A stretch of DNA of 38,370 nt. Source: Actinobaculum sp. oral taxon 183 str. F0552 (GTDB taxonomy: Bacteria; Actinomycetota; Actinomycetes; Actinomycetales; Actinomycetaceae). The notes under the pieces are model-generated. The model saw only the letters and a list, made by a program, of their open reading frames with translations, made no database searches and was not told the origin of the DNA. This document shows positions 23,779-33,074 of this stretch, piece after piece. The stretch covers positions 97,268-135,637 of the forward strand of contig NZ_KE951406.1 in NCBI RefSeq assembly GCF_000466165.1, written 5' to 3'. The position numbers were made by a program, and so were the translations under genes. The stretch's first letter is position 1. Each line of letters starts with the position of its first letter.

Positions 23779-23808
23779 ATCTTAGGTTTCTAAGTTAGTT
23801 GTCGGCAA
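23779..23808 (-). promoter_or_regulatory. Leaderless marR promoter with overlapping operator
   Basis: On the minus strand: TTGCCG (23808-23803), 18 bases, TAAGAT (23784-23779), then seven bases to the ATG. The inverted repeat CTTAG/CTAAG (23781-23785 and 23790-23794, 4-nt centre) overlaps the -10, so a bound MarR dimer would block RNA polymerase. Confidence 0.6.
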
Positions 23809-24021
23809 GCGCGGCTGCAGAGGGAATTTCATGCGCCTAGTTGCAGGGCCGGGCCAGGCCCTGGCGGCGAACGCATTCCAGCGGGGCCCCGAGATCAAGG
23901 TGGGCCGGCCTCAACGGTGCGCCGCAAGATGTTGGAGGGCCGGAGAATTCGAGAATGGCGGTCAACAGCCTAATTGCAGAACGACGCCGAACCGGAGAAC
24001 CGGGCGACTGCGAAAATGCGA

Positions 24022-24050
24022 GAGGGGGCAGCCGCTGCAGCGTTCCCCTC
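24022..24050 (-). terminator. Possible terminator after proC
   Basis: GAGGGG (24022-24027) and CCCCTC (24045-24050) enclose a palindrome CGCTGCAGCG (24033-24042), 19 bases past the proC stop. The rest of the gap up to the marR promoter (23809-24021) shows only a short CAGGGCC/GGCCCTG hairpin at 23844-23863 and no gene. Confidence 0.35.
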
Positions 24051-24068
24051 CTGTTAGCCGCCTGCGCC

Positions 24069-24881
24069 TCACCCGAGCAGTTCCCCGTCGCGGTCGATAG
24101 ACGCCTGGACGCCCCGCACCACCGCGGCCCCGAAGCCGGCCTGTTCCAGTTCCACCACGCCCGCGACGGTCGTTCCGCCGGGGGACTGCACGGCGTCGGC
24201 GAGAGAGGCGGCGCTCGCCCCGGCGTCGAGCTTTTCGAGCAAGAGCTTCGCGGCGCCGTAGACGGCCTGGGCCGCGATACGCGTCGCGACAGCCTTGGGC
24301 AGCCCGTTCTTCACGGCCGCCCTCGCCATGGCGTCGATGTAGCCGAAGGTGAAGGCCGGCGAGCACCCGGCGATGGCGCTGAACGCTGAGAAGTCCTGCT
24401 CGGCCATCGGCTCGGCGATGCCGATGGAGGCGAGCACGCTTGCGACGTCGTCCGCGCGCGGCGCAGCGGGTGCGTTGCATGCGTAGGCGGTGACGGAGGC
24501 GCCGACGGCCGCGGCCATGTTCGGCATCGTCCGCACGACCGGCTGGCCCGGCTCCAGGTGCGATTCGAGGAACTCGATGGGCGTTCCGGCTGCGACGGAG
24601 ACGATGACGGACCCGCGCCGAGCCGCCGCCTCGCGGATCTCATCGAGGACGCCGCCGACGGCGTAGGGCTTGACGGCGAGAACGACGATCGCGCCCTCGC
24701 CCGCCCGCTCGAGAAGATCGACGTTCGAATACGCCAATTTCGCACCGGTTTCCTCCACGAAGCGGGCTGTGGCCTGGACGTCCGCCGAGGAGACGACGAC
24801 CTCGCCGGGCGCGGTGCCTGCCGCAATGAGCCCGCGGGCGATGGCGCCGCCCATGGATCCGATGCCGATGATGCCGATCAT
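24069..24881 (-). CDS. proC: Pyrroline-5-carboxylate reductase
   Basis: Last step of proline synthesis: reduces 1-pyrroline-5-carboxylate to proline with NAD(P)H. 270 residues, normal length. The Rossmann fold starts at once: MIGIIGIGSMGGAIARGL (1-18). VVLAVKPYAV is the usual VKP segment (about 67-76), and SPGGTTVAGVVELEQAG near 240 is the P5CR signature. ATG 24881 has GGAGGGA five bases upstream; a longer in-frame ORF lacks homology. Stands alone between a possible terminator and a long intergenic region. Confidence 0.95.
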   Translation of the reverse strand: MIGIIGIGSMGGAIARGLIAAGTAPGEVVVSSADVQATARFVEETGAKLAYSNVDLLERAGEGAIVVLAVKPYAVGGVLDEIREAAARRGSVIVSVAAGTPIEFLESHLEPGQPVVRTMPNMAAAVGASVTAYACNAPAAPRADDVASVLASIGIAEPMAEQDFSAFSAIAGCSPAFTFGYIDAMARAAVKNGLPKAVATRIAAQAVYGAAKLLLEKLDAGASAASLADAVQSPGGTTVAGVVELEQAGFGAAVVRGVQASIDRDGELLG

Positions 24882-25311
24882 GAATGTCCCTCCACTGGTT
24901 CTCTTGTGCGTTCCGCTGGGCGGGAGCGCTGGGCGGCGGCGCGATTGGCCTCGCCTACGCGCCAACTGCGCATGGGCGATGGCGATCCTATCGCGCCGTG
25001 CACGCCCGGGAAATGCGCACAGGCCGGTATCGAGGAGCGCGGGAAAGGAATTACACGAGGCGCCCGAAAATGCGCCGACCTCACAGCCTGCCGGAATCCG
25101 CACTCTGCGAGGGGCGGAGGTCAGGCGAGCCGTCGGTCGGTGCCGGCGGTGTGAGGATTACGCCCTGCGAGGATGGAGCCCAATCATGTAGGAAACGCCG
25201 ATGGAGGGAGTCCCACCCTGGGCGGAGCGCCTGCGGCCGGATCGAGCATAGAGCGATCCCCCGTTTGAAAGCCGCGCACAGCTCTCAAACGGGAGATCGG
25301 CCGGAATCGAG
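24882..25311. other. Intergenic region upstream of proC
   Basis: 430 bases with no supported gene. It holds a candidate proC promoter on the minus strand: TAGGAT (24990-24985) with TTTCCC 17 bases upstream (25013-25008). The lower part is the proC leader. The upper part contains the hairpin that ends the glycoside hydrolase gene. Several short ORFs exist but show no domain or good ribosome-binding site. Confidence 0.35.
25260..25293 (-). terminator. Terminator after the glycoside hydrolase gene
   Basis: CCCGTTTGA (25260-25268) and TCAAACGGG (25285-25293) form a perfect 9-bp stem with a 16-nt loop, 18 bases past the stop. Confidence 0.65.
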
Positions 25312-26298
25312 TCAGATCTTGGAGACGAGAGACTTCAGAGTCGGCCACAGGGGGCCGTTGTTGCGGACGGCGTCCTCGTAGAAGAACCACCAGAAGTAGC
25401 CGCCGACATAGCGGGATCCGACCTTCGACTGCAGTTTCTTGTGCATACCGTAATACCGTTTGGCGATGCGCTTCTTGACCGAGAGGCTGGATTCGGGAGC
25501 TTCGTCGTCGGGGCCGTTGGCCGCGATTTCCCCGATTCCCAGCTTCGCCCGGGGGAAGAGCTTGCCCATGGTCTTCAGCGCGCCGGCCAAATCCCGGGCG
25601 CTGGGATGCTGTGCGGGCTTGCACGAGAATTCATAGACGGAGAGGAACAGATAGTCGACCTGACGCAGGCTGGCCGGCATCGACCGGGCGTAGGAGTTGA
25701 GGTTCTCCCACGGCTTCTCGTAGCATTCCTTGTCCTCATCCCAGTAGTTGAGGGTGACCGCCGTGCGTCCTCCGTGCGAAGCGACGATGCTGCGAACGGC
25801 TTCCGCCTTGGCGTTTATCGCCTGGGGCGAGGGACCGAGCCACGATCCGTTGAGTTCGTTGCCGACTTCCCAGAGGTCGACTTCGTCCCCCAGAGTTTCG
25901 ACCGCGTCGTTGGCCAGGTCGCGGAGGGAGCCGATATCCGCCGCCGCCCACGTCGAAGCGTCCAAGATCTCCGCCATGATGTAGGCGTGCGGATGCAGAG
26001 CCTCCACGGCCCGGCGGTATTCGTCCATGCTGACGTTGGGCTGGACGACGATCCGTACGGTCAACTTGCGGGGACTCGACTTTATAACGGACAGAGTTCT
26101 GTCCAGATCTTTGATCGTAGTGAGGGTGATTCCCCGGAACGGCGCGGGAATCCCCGCCGCCTGTGCGGGCTGTCCGACGCCTGCTTTCGCAGCGGCGTCG
26201 GTCGATGGTCCGGTTCCGCCGGTGAACCCCATGCACAGGGGGGCGGACAGGGCAAGTGCGAAAAGCGCGGAGCGCAAGCGTTTTCTCTTATGTGCCAT
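25312..26298 (-). CDS. Secreted glycoside hydrolase-like protein (clan-A TIM barrel)
   Basis: 328 residues from ATG 26298. A signal peptide is clear: MAHKRKRLRSALFALALSAP, then a cleavage region near GFTGG/AAAKAG. The catalytic domain (about 50-325) reads like a GH-A clan barrel: DLWEVGNELNGSW holds the acid/base Glu after Asn (strand 4, about 140-150), and AKLGIGEIAANG holds the probable nucleophile Glu (strand 7, about 255). Exact family and substrate are not recognised; plant or host polysaccharide is a guess. An upstream ATG (26313) lies inside the TATAAT box and is probably not used. It is the third secreted carbohydrate-related protein here, with those at 1-252 and 15824-16855. Confidence 0.7.
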   Translation of the reverse strand: MAHKRKRLRSALFALALSAPLCMGFTGGTGPSTDAAAKAGVGQPAQAAGIPAPFRGITLTTIKDLDRTLSVIKSSPRKLTVRIVVQPNVSMDEYRRAVEALHPHAYIMAEILDASTWAAADIGSLRDLANDAVETLGDEVDLWEVGNELNGSWLGPSPQAINAKAEAVRSIVASHGGRTAVTLNYWDEDKECYEKPWENLNSYARSMPASLRQVDYLFLSVYEFSCKPAQHPSARDLAGALKTMGKLFPRAKLGIGEIAANGPDDEAPESSLSVKKRIAKRYYGMHKKLQSKVGSRYVGGYFWWFFYEDAVRNNGPLWPTLKSLVSKI

Positions 26299-26311
26299 AT
26301 ACCGATTGTGC

Positions 26312-26317
26312 ATTATA
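26312..26317 (-). promoter_or_regulatory. -10 box of the glycoside hydrolase gene
   Basis: A perfect TATAAT on the minus strand, 13 bases before the ATG at 26298; transcription would start only a few bases ahead of the gene. The -35 (CCATAA) is poor. An inverted repeat AACTT-TC-AAGTT (26362-26373) further upstream may bind a regulator. The remainder of 26318-26611 holds only a weak candidate SDR promoter, TTCTGA-N17-TACGAT (26542-26570). Confidence 0.45.
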
Positions 26318-26611
26318 CGCGGGCAAACGTCTAATTATGGCAGACCTAGCCGATGTAATGCAACTTTCAAGTTTGTGAGGCCGAGTGGGCCGGGCGTATG
26401 GGCGGGGAATTTCCGTCCCCGCATATTTGAATCCTTCCAGTTGTCGGCGTCCCGATGATCTCACTCGGACGTGGAAGGTATCCCCCGCTCGTCGAACGAT
26501 TCGCGGAAGGGCCCGGCACTGCCGCGAACTGCGGCGGCTCCTTCTGAAACGCCGGGAATGGCGATACGATCGTGGGTGACAGCCGCATCGAAAGGCTATG
26601 AGGAGGCTGGC

Positions 26612-27400
26612 ATGGCACGTGGACGCGTGGTGGTCACGGGGGCGTCGACGGGAATCGGCGAGGCGACGGCCCGCCGCCTGGCGGAGGAGGGCTTCGCCGT
26701 CGTCGCCACGGCCAGGAGGCTCGCCCGCCTGCGCGAGCTCGCCCGCCAGATCGGCTGCGAGTTCTTCCCCGCGGACCTGACCGACGCCGGCGACGTCGCC
26801 CGGCTCGTCGGCTTCCTCGAAGAAGGGGAGCCCGTGACGGCCCTCGTCGACAACGCAGGCGGCGCCATAGGCCTCGACTCGGTGGCCGACGGCGACCCGG
26901 CGGACTGGCTCGCCATGTACGAGAAGAACGTGCTCGGCACGCTGCGCCTGACCCAGGCGCTCCTGCCCGGACTGCGGCGCACAGGCGGCGACATCGTCTT
27001 CGTCACCTCCATGGCCGCCCATGAGGCCTACCCGGGCGGGGCGGGGTACACGGCCGCCAAGCACGCCGAGCGCATGATCGCGCGCACCCTACGGATCGAG
27101 CTCGTCGGCGAGCCCGTTCGCGTCATCGAAGTAGCGCCGGGCATGGTCAAGACCGAGGAATTCTCGCTCAACAGGCTAGGAGACGGGGCCAAGGCCCGGG
27201 CCGTCTACGCGGGAGTCGACGGCCCGCTGCTCGCCGAGGACGTCGCCGACGTCATCGCGTGGACGCTGACGCGCCCGACCCACGTCAACATCGACCTCGT
27301 GAGAGTCATGTCGCGCGCCCAGGCCGACGCCCGCACGCTCGTGCGCTCCGCCGACGACGACGGGACCCTGCCCGTCTCTGCGCTCGCGACAGACGAATAG
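26612..27400 (+). CDS. Short-chain dehydrogenase/reductase
   Basis: 262 residues, classical SDR. Cofactor loop TGASTGIG (about 9-16), ARRLARL with Arg after strand 2 favouring NADP(H), NAGG (about 86-89), catalytic Ser in VTSMAA, and Tyr/Lys in YTAAK (about 149-153). APGMVKTEEF follows, as in the YdfG/serine 3-dehydrogenase group. Substrate cannot be fixed. ATG 26612 has AGGAGG five bases upstream. It is monocistronic; the ileS promoter lies 140 bases past the stop. Confidence 0.88.
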   Translation: MARGRVVVTGASTGIGEATARRLAEEGFAVVATARRLARLRELARQIGCEFFPADLTDAGDVARLVGFLEEGEPVTALVDNAGGAIGLDSVADGDPADWLAMYEKNVLGTLRLTQALLPGLRRTGGDIVFVTSMAAHEAYPGGAGYTAAKHAERMIARTLRIELVGEPVRVIEVAPGMVKTEEFSLNRLGDGAKARAVYAGVDGPLLAEDVADVIAWTLTRPTHVNIDLVRVMSRAQADARTLVRSADDDGTLPVSALATDE

Positions 27401-27541
27401 CCAGCGGGGAGCAGGGGGTGGATCACGCGCCTTTGTATATTACCTGCGGTTTCGGTTTGATTCCATATCGAAGTATCGCGTGCGAGCTCTCCACTTTCAC
27501 GGAGACGTTCGGACGGGCGTATCCCGCGCCACGCCGCCGCG

Positions 27542-27572
27542 TTGACATTCGGCGGACGATCGCGGCTAAACT
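27542..27572 (+). promoter_or_regulatory. Promoter of the ileS T-box leader
   Basis: TTGACA (27542-27547) and TAAACT (27567-27572) with a 19-base spacer. The -35 is perfect, the spacer slightly long. The predicted start near 27579 fits the T-box Stem I beginning at 27601. The preceding 140 bases after the SDR gene are AT-richer and show no gene. Confidence 0.55.
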
Positions 27573-27578
27573 GGTCTC

Positions 27579-27836
27579 CGCGTCGACCCGGCCCGTCAAC
27601 CGGCGTTCCGCGCGACCGCGCGGTGCATGGAACGGGGCATCACCGGCGAGCACCCGGAAGAACGGGCCCACCGAACGCCGCACGATCCGGCGCGGGCCGG
27701 CCTCACTAGACCCGGGCGGGTGGATCCGTCATCGTCCTCAATGAGCGGCCGCGCCCCGGTGCGGCAAGCGGGGTGGTACCGCGGCCCCGGGCACACGCCC
27801 GCAGTCGTCCTCGCGTCAACGACGTTGAGGAGAGAC
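27579..27836 (+). promoter_or_regulatory. T-box riboswitch, isoleucine-specific, translational type
   Basis: Stem I is closed by CGGCGTTC/GAACGCCG (27601-27608 with 27673-27680) and contains a CCGCGCG/CGCGCGG hairpin. The specifier in GGGCATCACCGGCGAGC is ATC (27639-27641), matching the downstream ileS. The T-box core GGGTGGTACCGCG (27771-27783) has TGGT to pair with the tRNA-Ile acceptor end (discriminator A). Output is at translation: the ileS Shine-Dalgarno GAGG (27827-27830) pairs with CCTC (27809-27812) in a hairpin with CGTC/GACG inside; no U-run terminator is present. Uncharged tRNA-Ile should open this hairpin. Confidence 0.88.
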
Positions 27837-30800
27837 ATGAGCAACGGCCACTACCCGCTTCACCGCGACGGAAGCGTCGAGGCCTCCCCGAACTTCCCGG
27901 AACTGGAGAGGCGAGTCCTCGCCTTCTGGGAGGAAGACGGCACCTTCCAGGCGTCCGTCGACAAGCGCCCCGCCGGGCCCGAGGGCTCCAACGAGTTCGT
28001 CTTCTACGACGGCCCGCCCTTCGCCAACGGCCTGCCGCACTACGGGCACCTCCTGACCGGCTATGTCAAGGACGTCGTCGGCCGCTACCAGACGATGCGG
28101 GGCAGACGCGTCGAACGCCGCTTCGGCTGGGACACACACGGCCTGCCCGCCGAGCTGGAGGCCGAACGCATCCTCGGCGTGACGGACAAGTCCCAGATCG
28201 AAGGCGAAGGCGGCATCGGCATCCAGGCCTTCAACGACGCCGCCCGCGCCGGCGTCCTCACCTACACCGAGGAATGGCGGGACTACGTCACCCGCCAGGC
28301 CCGGTGGGTCGACTTCGACCACGACTACAAGACCCTCGACACCACCTTCATGGAATCCGTCATCTGGGCCTTCAAGACCATGTACGACAAGGGCTACATC
28401 TACGAGGGGTTCCGCGTCCTGCCGTACTGCTGGAACGACGAGACGCCGCTGACCAACCACGAGCTGAAGATGGACGACGAGATCTACCAGGATCGCACCG
28501 ACCAGACGGTCACCGTCGGCCTGCGCCTGGAGGAGCCCGTGCGCGACGGCGCGACGACGCCCGAGCTCATCCTCATCTGGACGACCACGCCGTGGACGCT
28601 CCCCTCCAACTCCGCCGTGGCCGTGGGGCCCGACGTCGACTACGCCGTCGTTCGCGTGCCCGGCGAGGCCGGATCGCCGGTCGCCGGACAGGACGTGATC
28701 GTCGCCGAGGCGCTCCTGGCCTCCTACGCGAAAGAGCTCGGGGAAGCCCCCGAGATCCTCGCGCGGTTGAAGGGCGAGGACCTCGTGGGACGCCGCTACC
28801 ACCCGATCTTCGACTACTTCGACACCCCTGAGGCGCGCGCCGAGGGCGGGACTCCGGGGCCCCGCGCCTGGACGATCCTCGCCGCCGACTTCGTCACAAC
28901 CGACGACGGCACGGGCCTCGTGCACATGGCCCCCGCCTTCGGCGAGGACGACATGAACGCCTGCCTGGAGGCGGGGATCGGCGCCGTCGTCCCCGTCGAC
29001 GACGCCGGCAGATTCACCCCGGCCGTCCCGGACTACGCGGGGATGCAGGTGTTCGAGTCCAACCGCCGCATCATCGCCGACCTGCGCGACGGGACGGGCC
29101 CGATCGCACGGCGCGAGCCGAACCGGCGGGCCGTGCTCGTGCGGCAGGCCTCCTACCGGCACTCCTATCCGCACTGCTGGCGGTGCCGCCAGCCGCTCAT
29201 CTACAAGGCCGTCTCCTCGTGGTTCGTCAAGGTCACGGCCTTCCGCGACCGCATGGTCGAGCTGAACCAGCGGATCACGTGGGTCCCCGAGCACGTCAAG
29301 GACGGCATCTTCGGCAACTGGCTGGCGGGCGCCCGCGACTGGTCGATCTCCCGCAGCCGCTTCTGGGGATCGCCGATCCCCGTGTGGAAGTCGGACGATC
29401 CGGCCCATCCGCGCATCGACGTCTACGGCTCGTTGGCCGAGATCGAACGCGACTTCGGGCGCCTGCCCGTCGGCGCCGACGGCGAGGTCGACCTCCACAG
29501 GCCGGCGATCGACGGCCTCGTGCGCCCCAACCCCGACGACCCGACGGGGCGGTCGACGATGCGGCGGGTGCCCGACGTGCTCGACACGTGGTTCGACTCG
29601 GGCGCCATGCCCTTCGCCCAGGTGCACTATCCCTTCGAGAACCGCGAATGGTTCGACGAGCACTACCCGGGCGACTTCATCGTCGAGTACATCGGCCAGA
29701 CGCGCGGATGGTTCTACACCCTCCACGTCATGGCCACCGCTCTGTTCGACAAACCGTCCTTCACCAACTGCGTCTCACACGGGATCGTCCTGGGGGATGA
29801 CGGGCGCAAGATGAGCAAGTCGCTGCGCAACTACCCGGACGTCGCCAAGGTGTTCGACGAGTACGGCTCGGACGCCATGCGGTGGTTCCTCATGAGCTCG
29901 CCGGTCGTCCGCGGCGGCAACCTCATCGTCACCGAGGACGGCATCCGCGACGCCGTGCGCCACGTCCTCCTGCCCCTGTGGAACACCTACTACTTCTTCA
30001 CCCTCTACGCGGACGCCGCGGAGAAGGGGGCCGGCTATCTGGCCGCGCCCGTCGACGTCGACGACCCGGACGCCGTCGCCGCCCTGGACGTCCAGGACCG
30101 CTACCTCCTGGCCAACACGAAGGGCTTGGTCGACGCGCTGCGCGCCCAGCTCGACGCCTACGAGATCGCCGAGGCCACCCAGACGCTGCGCGTCTACCTC
30201 GACATGCTGACCAACTGGTACGTGCGCACCTCGCGCGACCGCTTCTGGAACGAGGACCCCGCCGCTTTCGACACCCTCTACACGGCGCTGGTCGCCGTCT
30301 CCCAGGCCGCCGCCCCGCTCTTGCCGCTCCTGGCCGAGGAGATGTGGCGCGGACTGACCGGGGAGCGCTCCGTCCACCTGGCCGATTGGCCCGAACTGCC
30401 CGAGGCCGCGGCGGATCGAGACCTCGTCGCCCAGATGGACGAAGTGCGCGACATCGTCTCGGCCGCCCATTCGCTGCGCAAGGCGAACAGGCTCCGGGTG
30501 CGTCTGCCCCTGCGCAGCCTCGTCGTCGTGACCGACCGGGACCTCGAGGCGTTCCGGGGGCTCATCGCCGCCGAGGTCAACGTCAAGGACGTGCGACTGG
30601 AGAGCGTGGAGTCCTCGGGGATGACGGTCACACGCGAGTTGACCGTTCTGCCGCGCGAACTCGAGCCGGAGCAGCGCAAATTGACGTCCAAGCTCTTCGC
30701 GGCCGCCCGCGAGGGCGCATGGGAGGAGACGCAGGACGGCGTCCTGCTCCGCCTCGATCCGCCGGTGCGCCTGCGCGGCGGCCAATACGCCCTGACGACC

Positions 30801-31115
30801 CTCGTGCAGGGCGAAGAGGGCTCCGTTGCGAGCGTCCTGCCCTCGGGAGCCTACATCGCCCTCGACACGACCCTCGACGCCGAACTCGAAGCCGAAGGCT
30901 ACGCCCGCGACGTCATCCGGGCCGTTCAGGACGCGCGCAAGGCCGCGGGCCTGCACGTGGCCGACCGGATCTCGCTGACGCTTCGGGTGCCCGCCGAGCA
31001 CGTCGAGGCGGTCCGTGCGCACACCGACCTCATCGCCGCCGAGACGCTCGCCCTTGAGACGGACGTCCTGGCCGGCGGGGAGGAACTGGACGTCCACGTG
31101 GCCAGGAAGGCCTGA
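27837..31115 (+). CDS. ileS: Isoleucine-tRNA ligase
   Basis: Class I synthetase charging tRNA-Ile. 1092 residues, the long eukaryote-like (type 2) form usual in actinobacteria. HIGH motif is NGLPHYGH (about 65-72); the family stretch [13 protein letters not shown] follows. Editing domain lies about 200-400. KMSKS is [11 protein letters not shown] (about 655-665). The C-terminus lacks the zinc-binding cysteines of the E. coli form. Type 2 enzymes are often naturally mupirocin-resistant; this is family knowledge. ATG 27837 follows GAGGAGAG in the T-box hairpin; an in-frame extension upstream runs through the riboswitch and is not coding. folC follows after 48 bases, probably in one operon. Confidence 0.97.
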   Translation: MSNGHYPLHRDGSVEASPNFPELERRVLAFWEEDGTFQASVDKRPAGPEGSNEFVFYDGPPFANGLPHYGHLLTGYVKDVVGRYQTMRGRRVERRFGWDTHGLPAELEAERILGVTDKSQIEGEGGIGIQAFNDAARAGVLTYTEEWRDYVTRQARWVDFDHDYKTLDTTFMESVIWAFKTMYDKGYIYEGFRVLPYCWNDETPLTNHELKMDDEIYQDRTDQTVTVGLRLEEPVRDGATTPELILIWTTTPWTLPSNSAVAVGPDVDYAVVRVPGEAGSPVAGQDVIVAEALLASYAKELGEAPEILARLKGEDLVGRRYHPIFDYFDTPEARAEGGTPGPRAWTILAADFVTTDDGTGLVHMAPAFGEDDMNACLEAGIGAVVPVDDAGRFTPAVPDYAGMQVFESNRRIIADLRDGTGPIARREPNRRAVLVRQASYRHSYPHCWRCRQPLIYKAVSSWFVKVTAFRDRMVELNQRITWVPEHVKDGIFGNWLAGARDWSISRSRFWGSPIPVWKSDDPAHPRIDVYGSLAEIERDFGRLPVGADGEVDLHRPAIDGLVRPNPDDPTGRSTMRRVPDVLDTWFDSGAMPFAQVHYPFENREWFDEHYPGDFIVEYIGQTRGWFYTLHVMATALFDKPSFTNCVSHGIVLGDDGRKMSKSLRNYPDVAKVFDEYGSDAMRWFLMSSPVVRGGNLIVTEDGIRDAVRHVLLPLWNTYYFFTLYADAAEKGAGYLAAPVDVDDPDAVAALDVQDRYLLANTKGLVDALRAQLDAYEIAEATQTLRVYLDMLTNWYVRTSRDRFWNEDPAAFDTLYTALVAVSQAAAPLLPLLAEEMWRGLTGERSVHLADWPELPEAAADRDLVAQMDEVRDIVSAAHSLRKANRLRVRLPLRSLVVVTDRDLEAFRGLIAAEVNVKDVRLESVESSGMTVTRELTVLPRELEPEQRKLTSKLFAAAREGAWEETQDGVLLRLDPPVRLRGGQYALTTLVQGEEGSVASVLPSGAYIALDTTLDAELEAEGYARDVIRAVQDARKAAGLHVADRISLTLRVPAEHVEAVRAHTDLIAAETLALETDVLAGGEELDVHVARKA

Positions 31116-31163
31116 GGGACAGGGCAGCCTGAGAAGACCGGCACCGCCGGGGAAGAGGAGACC

Positions 31164-32912
31164 ATGACGCCGCGCAGGAACGACCCCCGCTTCGGACCGG
31201 ACGGCCCTTCGACGCCTCCCGAACCAGATCGGGAGGCGGCGGGCGATCCCGGAAGGGCGGGGGCGGACCCCGGCGACGACGAGGACGCCCCCCAGCGGGC
31301 CGACCGCCTCGCCCGGGAGGAGGCCGAAGACGCCGAATTCGACGCGGCCATCAAGGCCATCGTCTCCTCGGGGCTGATCGCCGGCCCGGACCCCGGCGTC
31401 GTCGAGGAGATCCGGGCCGGCGGCGACGCCCGCCGCGAGGAATCGCCGGAAGGCGAGGGGCTCGGCGAGCGCTCCGAAGCTCCGGCCGGCGATCGGCCCG
31501 CCGGCGAAGCCGGGGAGGCGGGCCCCAGCCGGGAGGCCCTCGACGCCGCCCGGCTGCTCGCCCTCGATGAGAAGGTCGAGGAGATCTACCATGAGATCCT
31601 CACGCGCGCCCCCGAGCACAAGGTGCAGCCCACGCTGCAGCGCGTGCGCGACGTCCTGGAGATGATGGGCGACCCGCAGCGCTCCTACCGTGCGATCCAC
31701 ATCACCGGGACGAACGGGAAGACGTCGACCTCCCGGATGGTCGAGGCGCTCCTGCGCGAACGCGGGCTGCGCACGGGCCGGTTCACCTCCCCGCACCTGG
31801 AGTCCGTCCGCGAGCGCATCTGCATCGACGGGCGGGCGATCTCCCGCGAGGGCTTCATCGCCGCGTGGGAGGAGGTCGAACCCTTCATCGACCTCGTCGA
31901 CGCCGACTCCCAGGCGTCCGGCGGGCCGAGGCTGAGCTTCTTCGAGGTCTTCACCGTCATGGCCTACGCGGCGTTCTCCGACGCGCCGGTCGACGTGGCG
32001 ATCGTCGAGGTCGGCATGGGCGGAGTCTGGGACGCGACGAACGTCCTCAACGCGGACGTCGCGGTCATCGGACCCGTCGCCCTCGACCATGAACGTTGGT
32101 TGGGCTCCACGCTCCAGGACATCGCCTCGGAGAAGCTCGGGATCGTCAAGCCGGGGTGCACGGTCGTGTGCGCCGTCCAACCCGTCGCGGTGGCGGAGAT
32201 GGTGCGCGAACGCGCGGCGGAGCTCGGCGCCCGGCTCGTCGAATCCGGCCCGGACCTTCGCGTCGTCTCGCGGGAGACGGCCGTCGGCGGTCAGCTCGTG
32301 ACCGTCCGGACGCCCGCGGCCCGCTACGAGGACGTCCCGCTCTCGCTTCGCGGCGCGTTCCAGGCGGACAACGCGGCCGTGGCCCTCGCCGCGGTCGAAG
32401 CCCTCTTCGGCGGGGCCGCGCTGGGGGGCGACGTGGTCGAACACGCGCTCATGTCCGTCGCATCCCCCGGACGCTTGGAGACCGTCCGCACCTCGCCGGC
32501 CGTCCTCGTCGACGCCGCACACAATCCCCACGGCGCCTCGGCCCTGGCCGACGCCCTCATCGAATACTATCCGGGCCGGCTCGTCGGCGTCGTGGCGATG
32601 ATGGCCGACAAAGACGCCGAGGCCTTCCTCGGGGAGCTCGAACCGGTTCTGGAGGCGGTCGTCGTCACCGGTATGTCGGGTGAGCGGGCCATGGACGCCG
32701 AGGAGCTCGCGGGCATAGCGCGGGATGTCTTCGGCCGGGATCGGGTCGAGGTCGAGCGCGACCTGCTCGCCGCCATCGACCGGGCGGCCACCCTGGCCGA
32801 GGAGGACGACGACGCGCCGATGACGTCTCCCGCCGTCGTCGTGACCGGCTCGATCCAGCTCGTCGGCGCCGCTCGGAGCCTCATGGGTCGGCCCGCCCCC
32901 GACGGGGCGTGA
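31164..32912 (+). CDS. folC: Folylpolyglutamate synthase/dihydrofolate synthase with long acidic N-terminal extension
   Basis: Adds glutamate to folates and, in bifunctional members, makes dihydrofolate. 582 residues against the usual 420-450. Residues 1-130 are low-complexity, rich in Asp, Glu, Gly, Ala and Pro, probably disordered. The Mur-ligase-like core follows: RAIHITGTNGKTSTSRM (P-loop, about 175-190), FTSPHLESVRERI, VGMGGVWDATNV, ALDHERWLGST with the magnesium His, and AHNPHGA in the C-terminal domain. GAGGAG precedes ATG 31164. It follows ileS closely. A start inside the extension cannot be excluded, but none has as good a ribosome-binding site. Confidence 0.92.
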   Translation: MTPRRNDPRFGPDGPSTPPEPDREAAGDPGRAGADPGDDEDAPQRADRLAREEAEDAEFDAAIKAIVSSGLIAGPDPGVVEEIRAGGDARREESPEGEGLGERSEAPAGDRPAGEAGEAGPSREALDAARLLALDEKVEEIYHEILTRAPEHKVQPTLQRVRDVLEMMGDPQRSYRAIHITGTNGKTSTSRMVEALLRERGLRTGRFTSPHLESVRERICIDGRAISREGFIAAWEEVEPFIDLVDADSQASGGPRLSFFEVFTVMAYAAFSDAPVDVAIVEVGMGGVWDATNVLNADVAVIGPVALDHERWLGSTLQDIASEKLGIVKPGCTVVCAVQPVAVAEMVRERAAELGARLVESGPDLRVVSRETAVGGQLVTVRTPAARYEDVPLSLRGAFQADNAAVALAAVEALFGGAALGGDVVEHALMSVASPGRLETVRTSPAVLVDAAHNPHGASALADALIEYYPGRLVGVVAMMADKDAEAFLGELEPVLEAVVVTGMSGERAMDAEELAGIARDVFGRDRVEVERDLLAAIDRAATLAEEDDDAPMTSPAVVVTGSIQLVGAARSLMGRPAPDGA

Positions 32913-33062
32913 GCAGCTGGATCGCAGCTGAATCGGCCACAGGCCAAGGGGCTCGAAACCGGACGGTCGCGCGCCTCTCCGGATGCGCCGCGTCGGAGAT
33001 CGATCCCCGACGCGCAGGAGGCGCCCGCGCCCCGCGGATCCCCGAGCTTTCTCCGGCTGGTC

Positions 33063-33068
33063 TAAGAT
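33063..33068 (+). promoter_or_regulatory. -10 box of ndk, leaderless
   Basis: TAAGAT ends six bases before the ndk ATG, so transcription should start at or next to the start codon. No clear -35. Confidence 0.5.
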
Positions 33069-33074
33069 CTGCGT

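Noticed and set aside
23831-24100. 89-codon plus-strand ORF between marR and proC
   Set aside because: No ribosome-binding site or domain; it runs into the proC 3' end antisense and is Arg-rich like other shadow frames.
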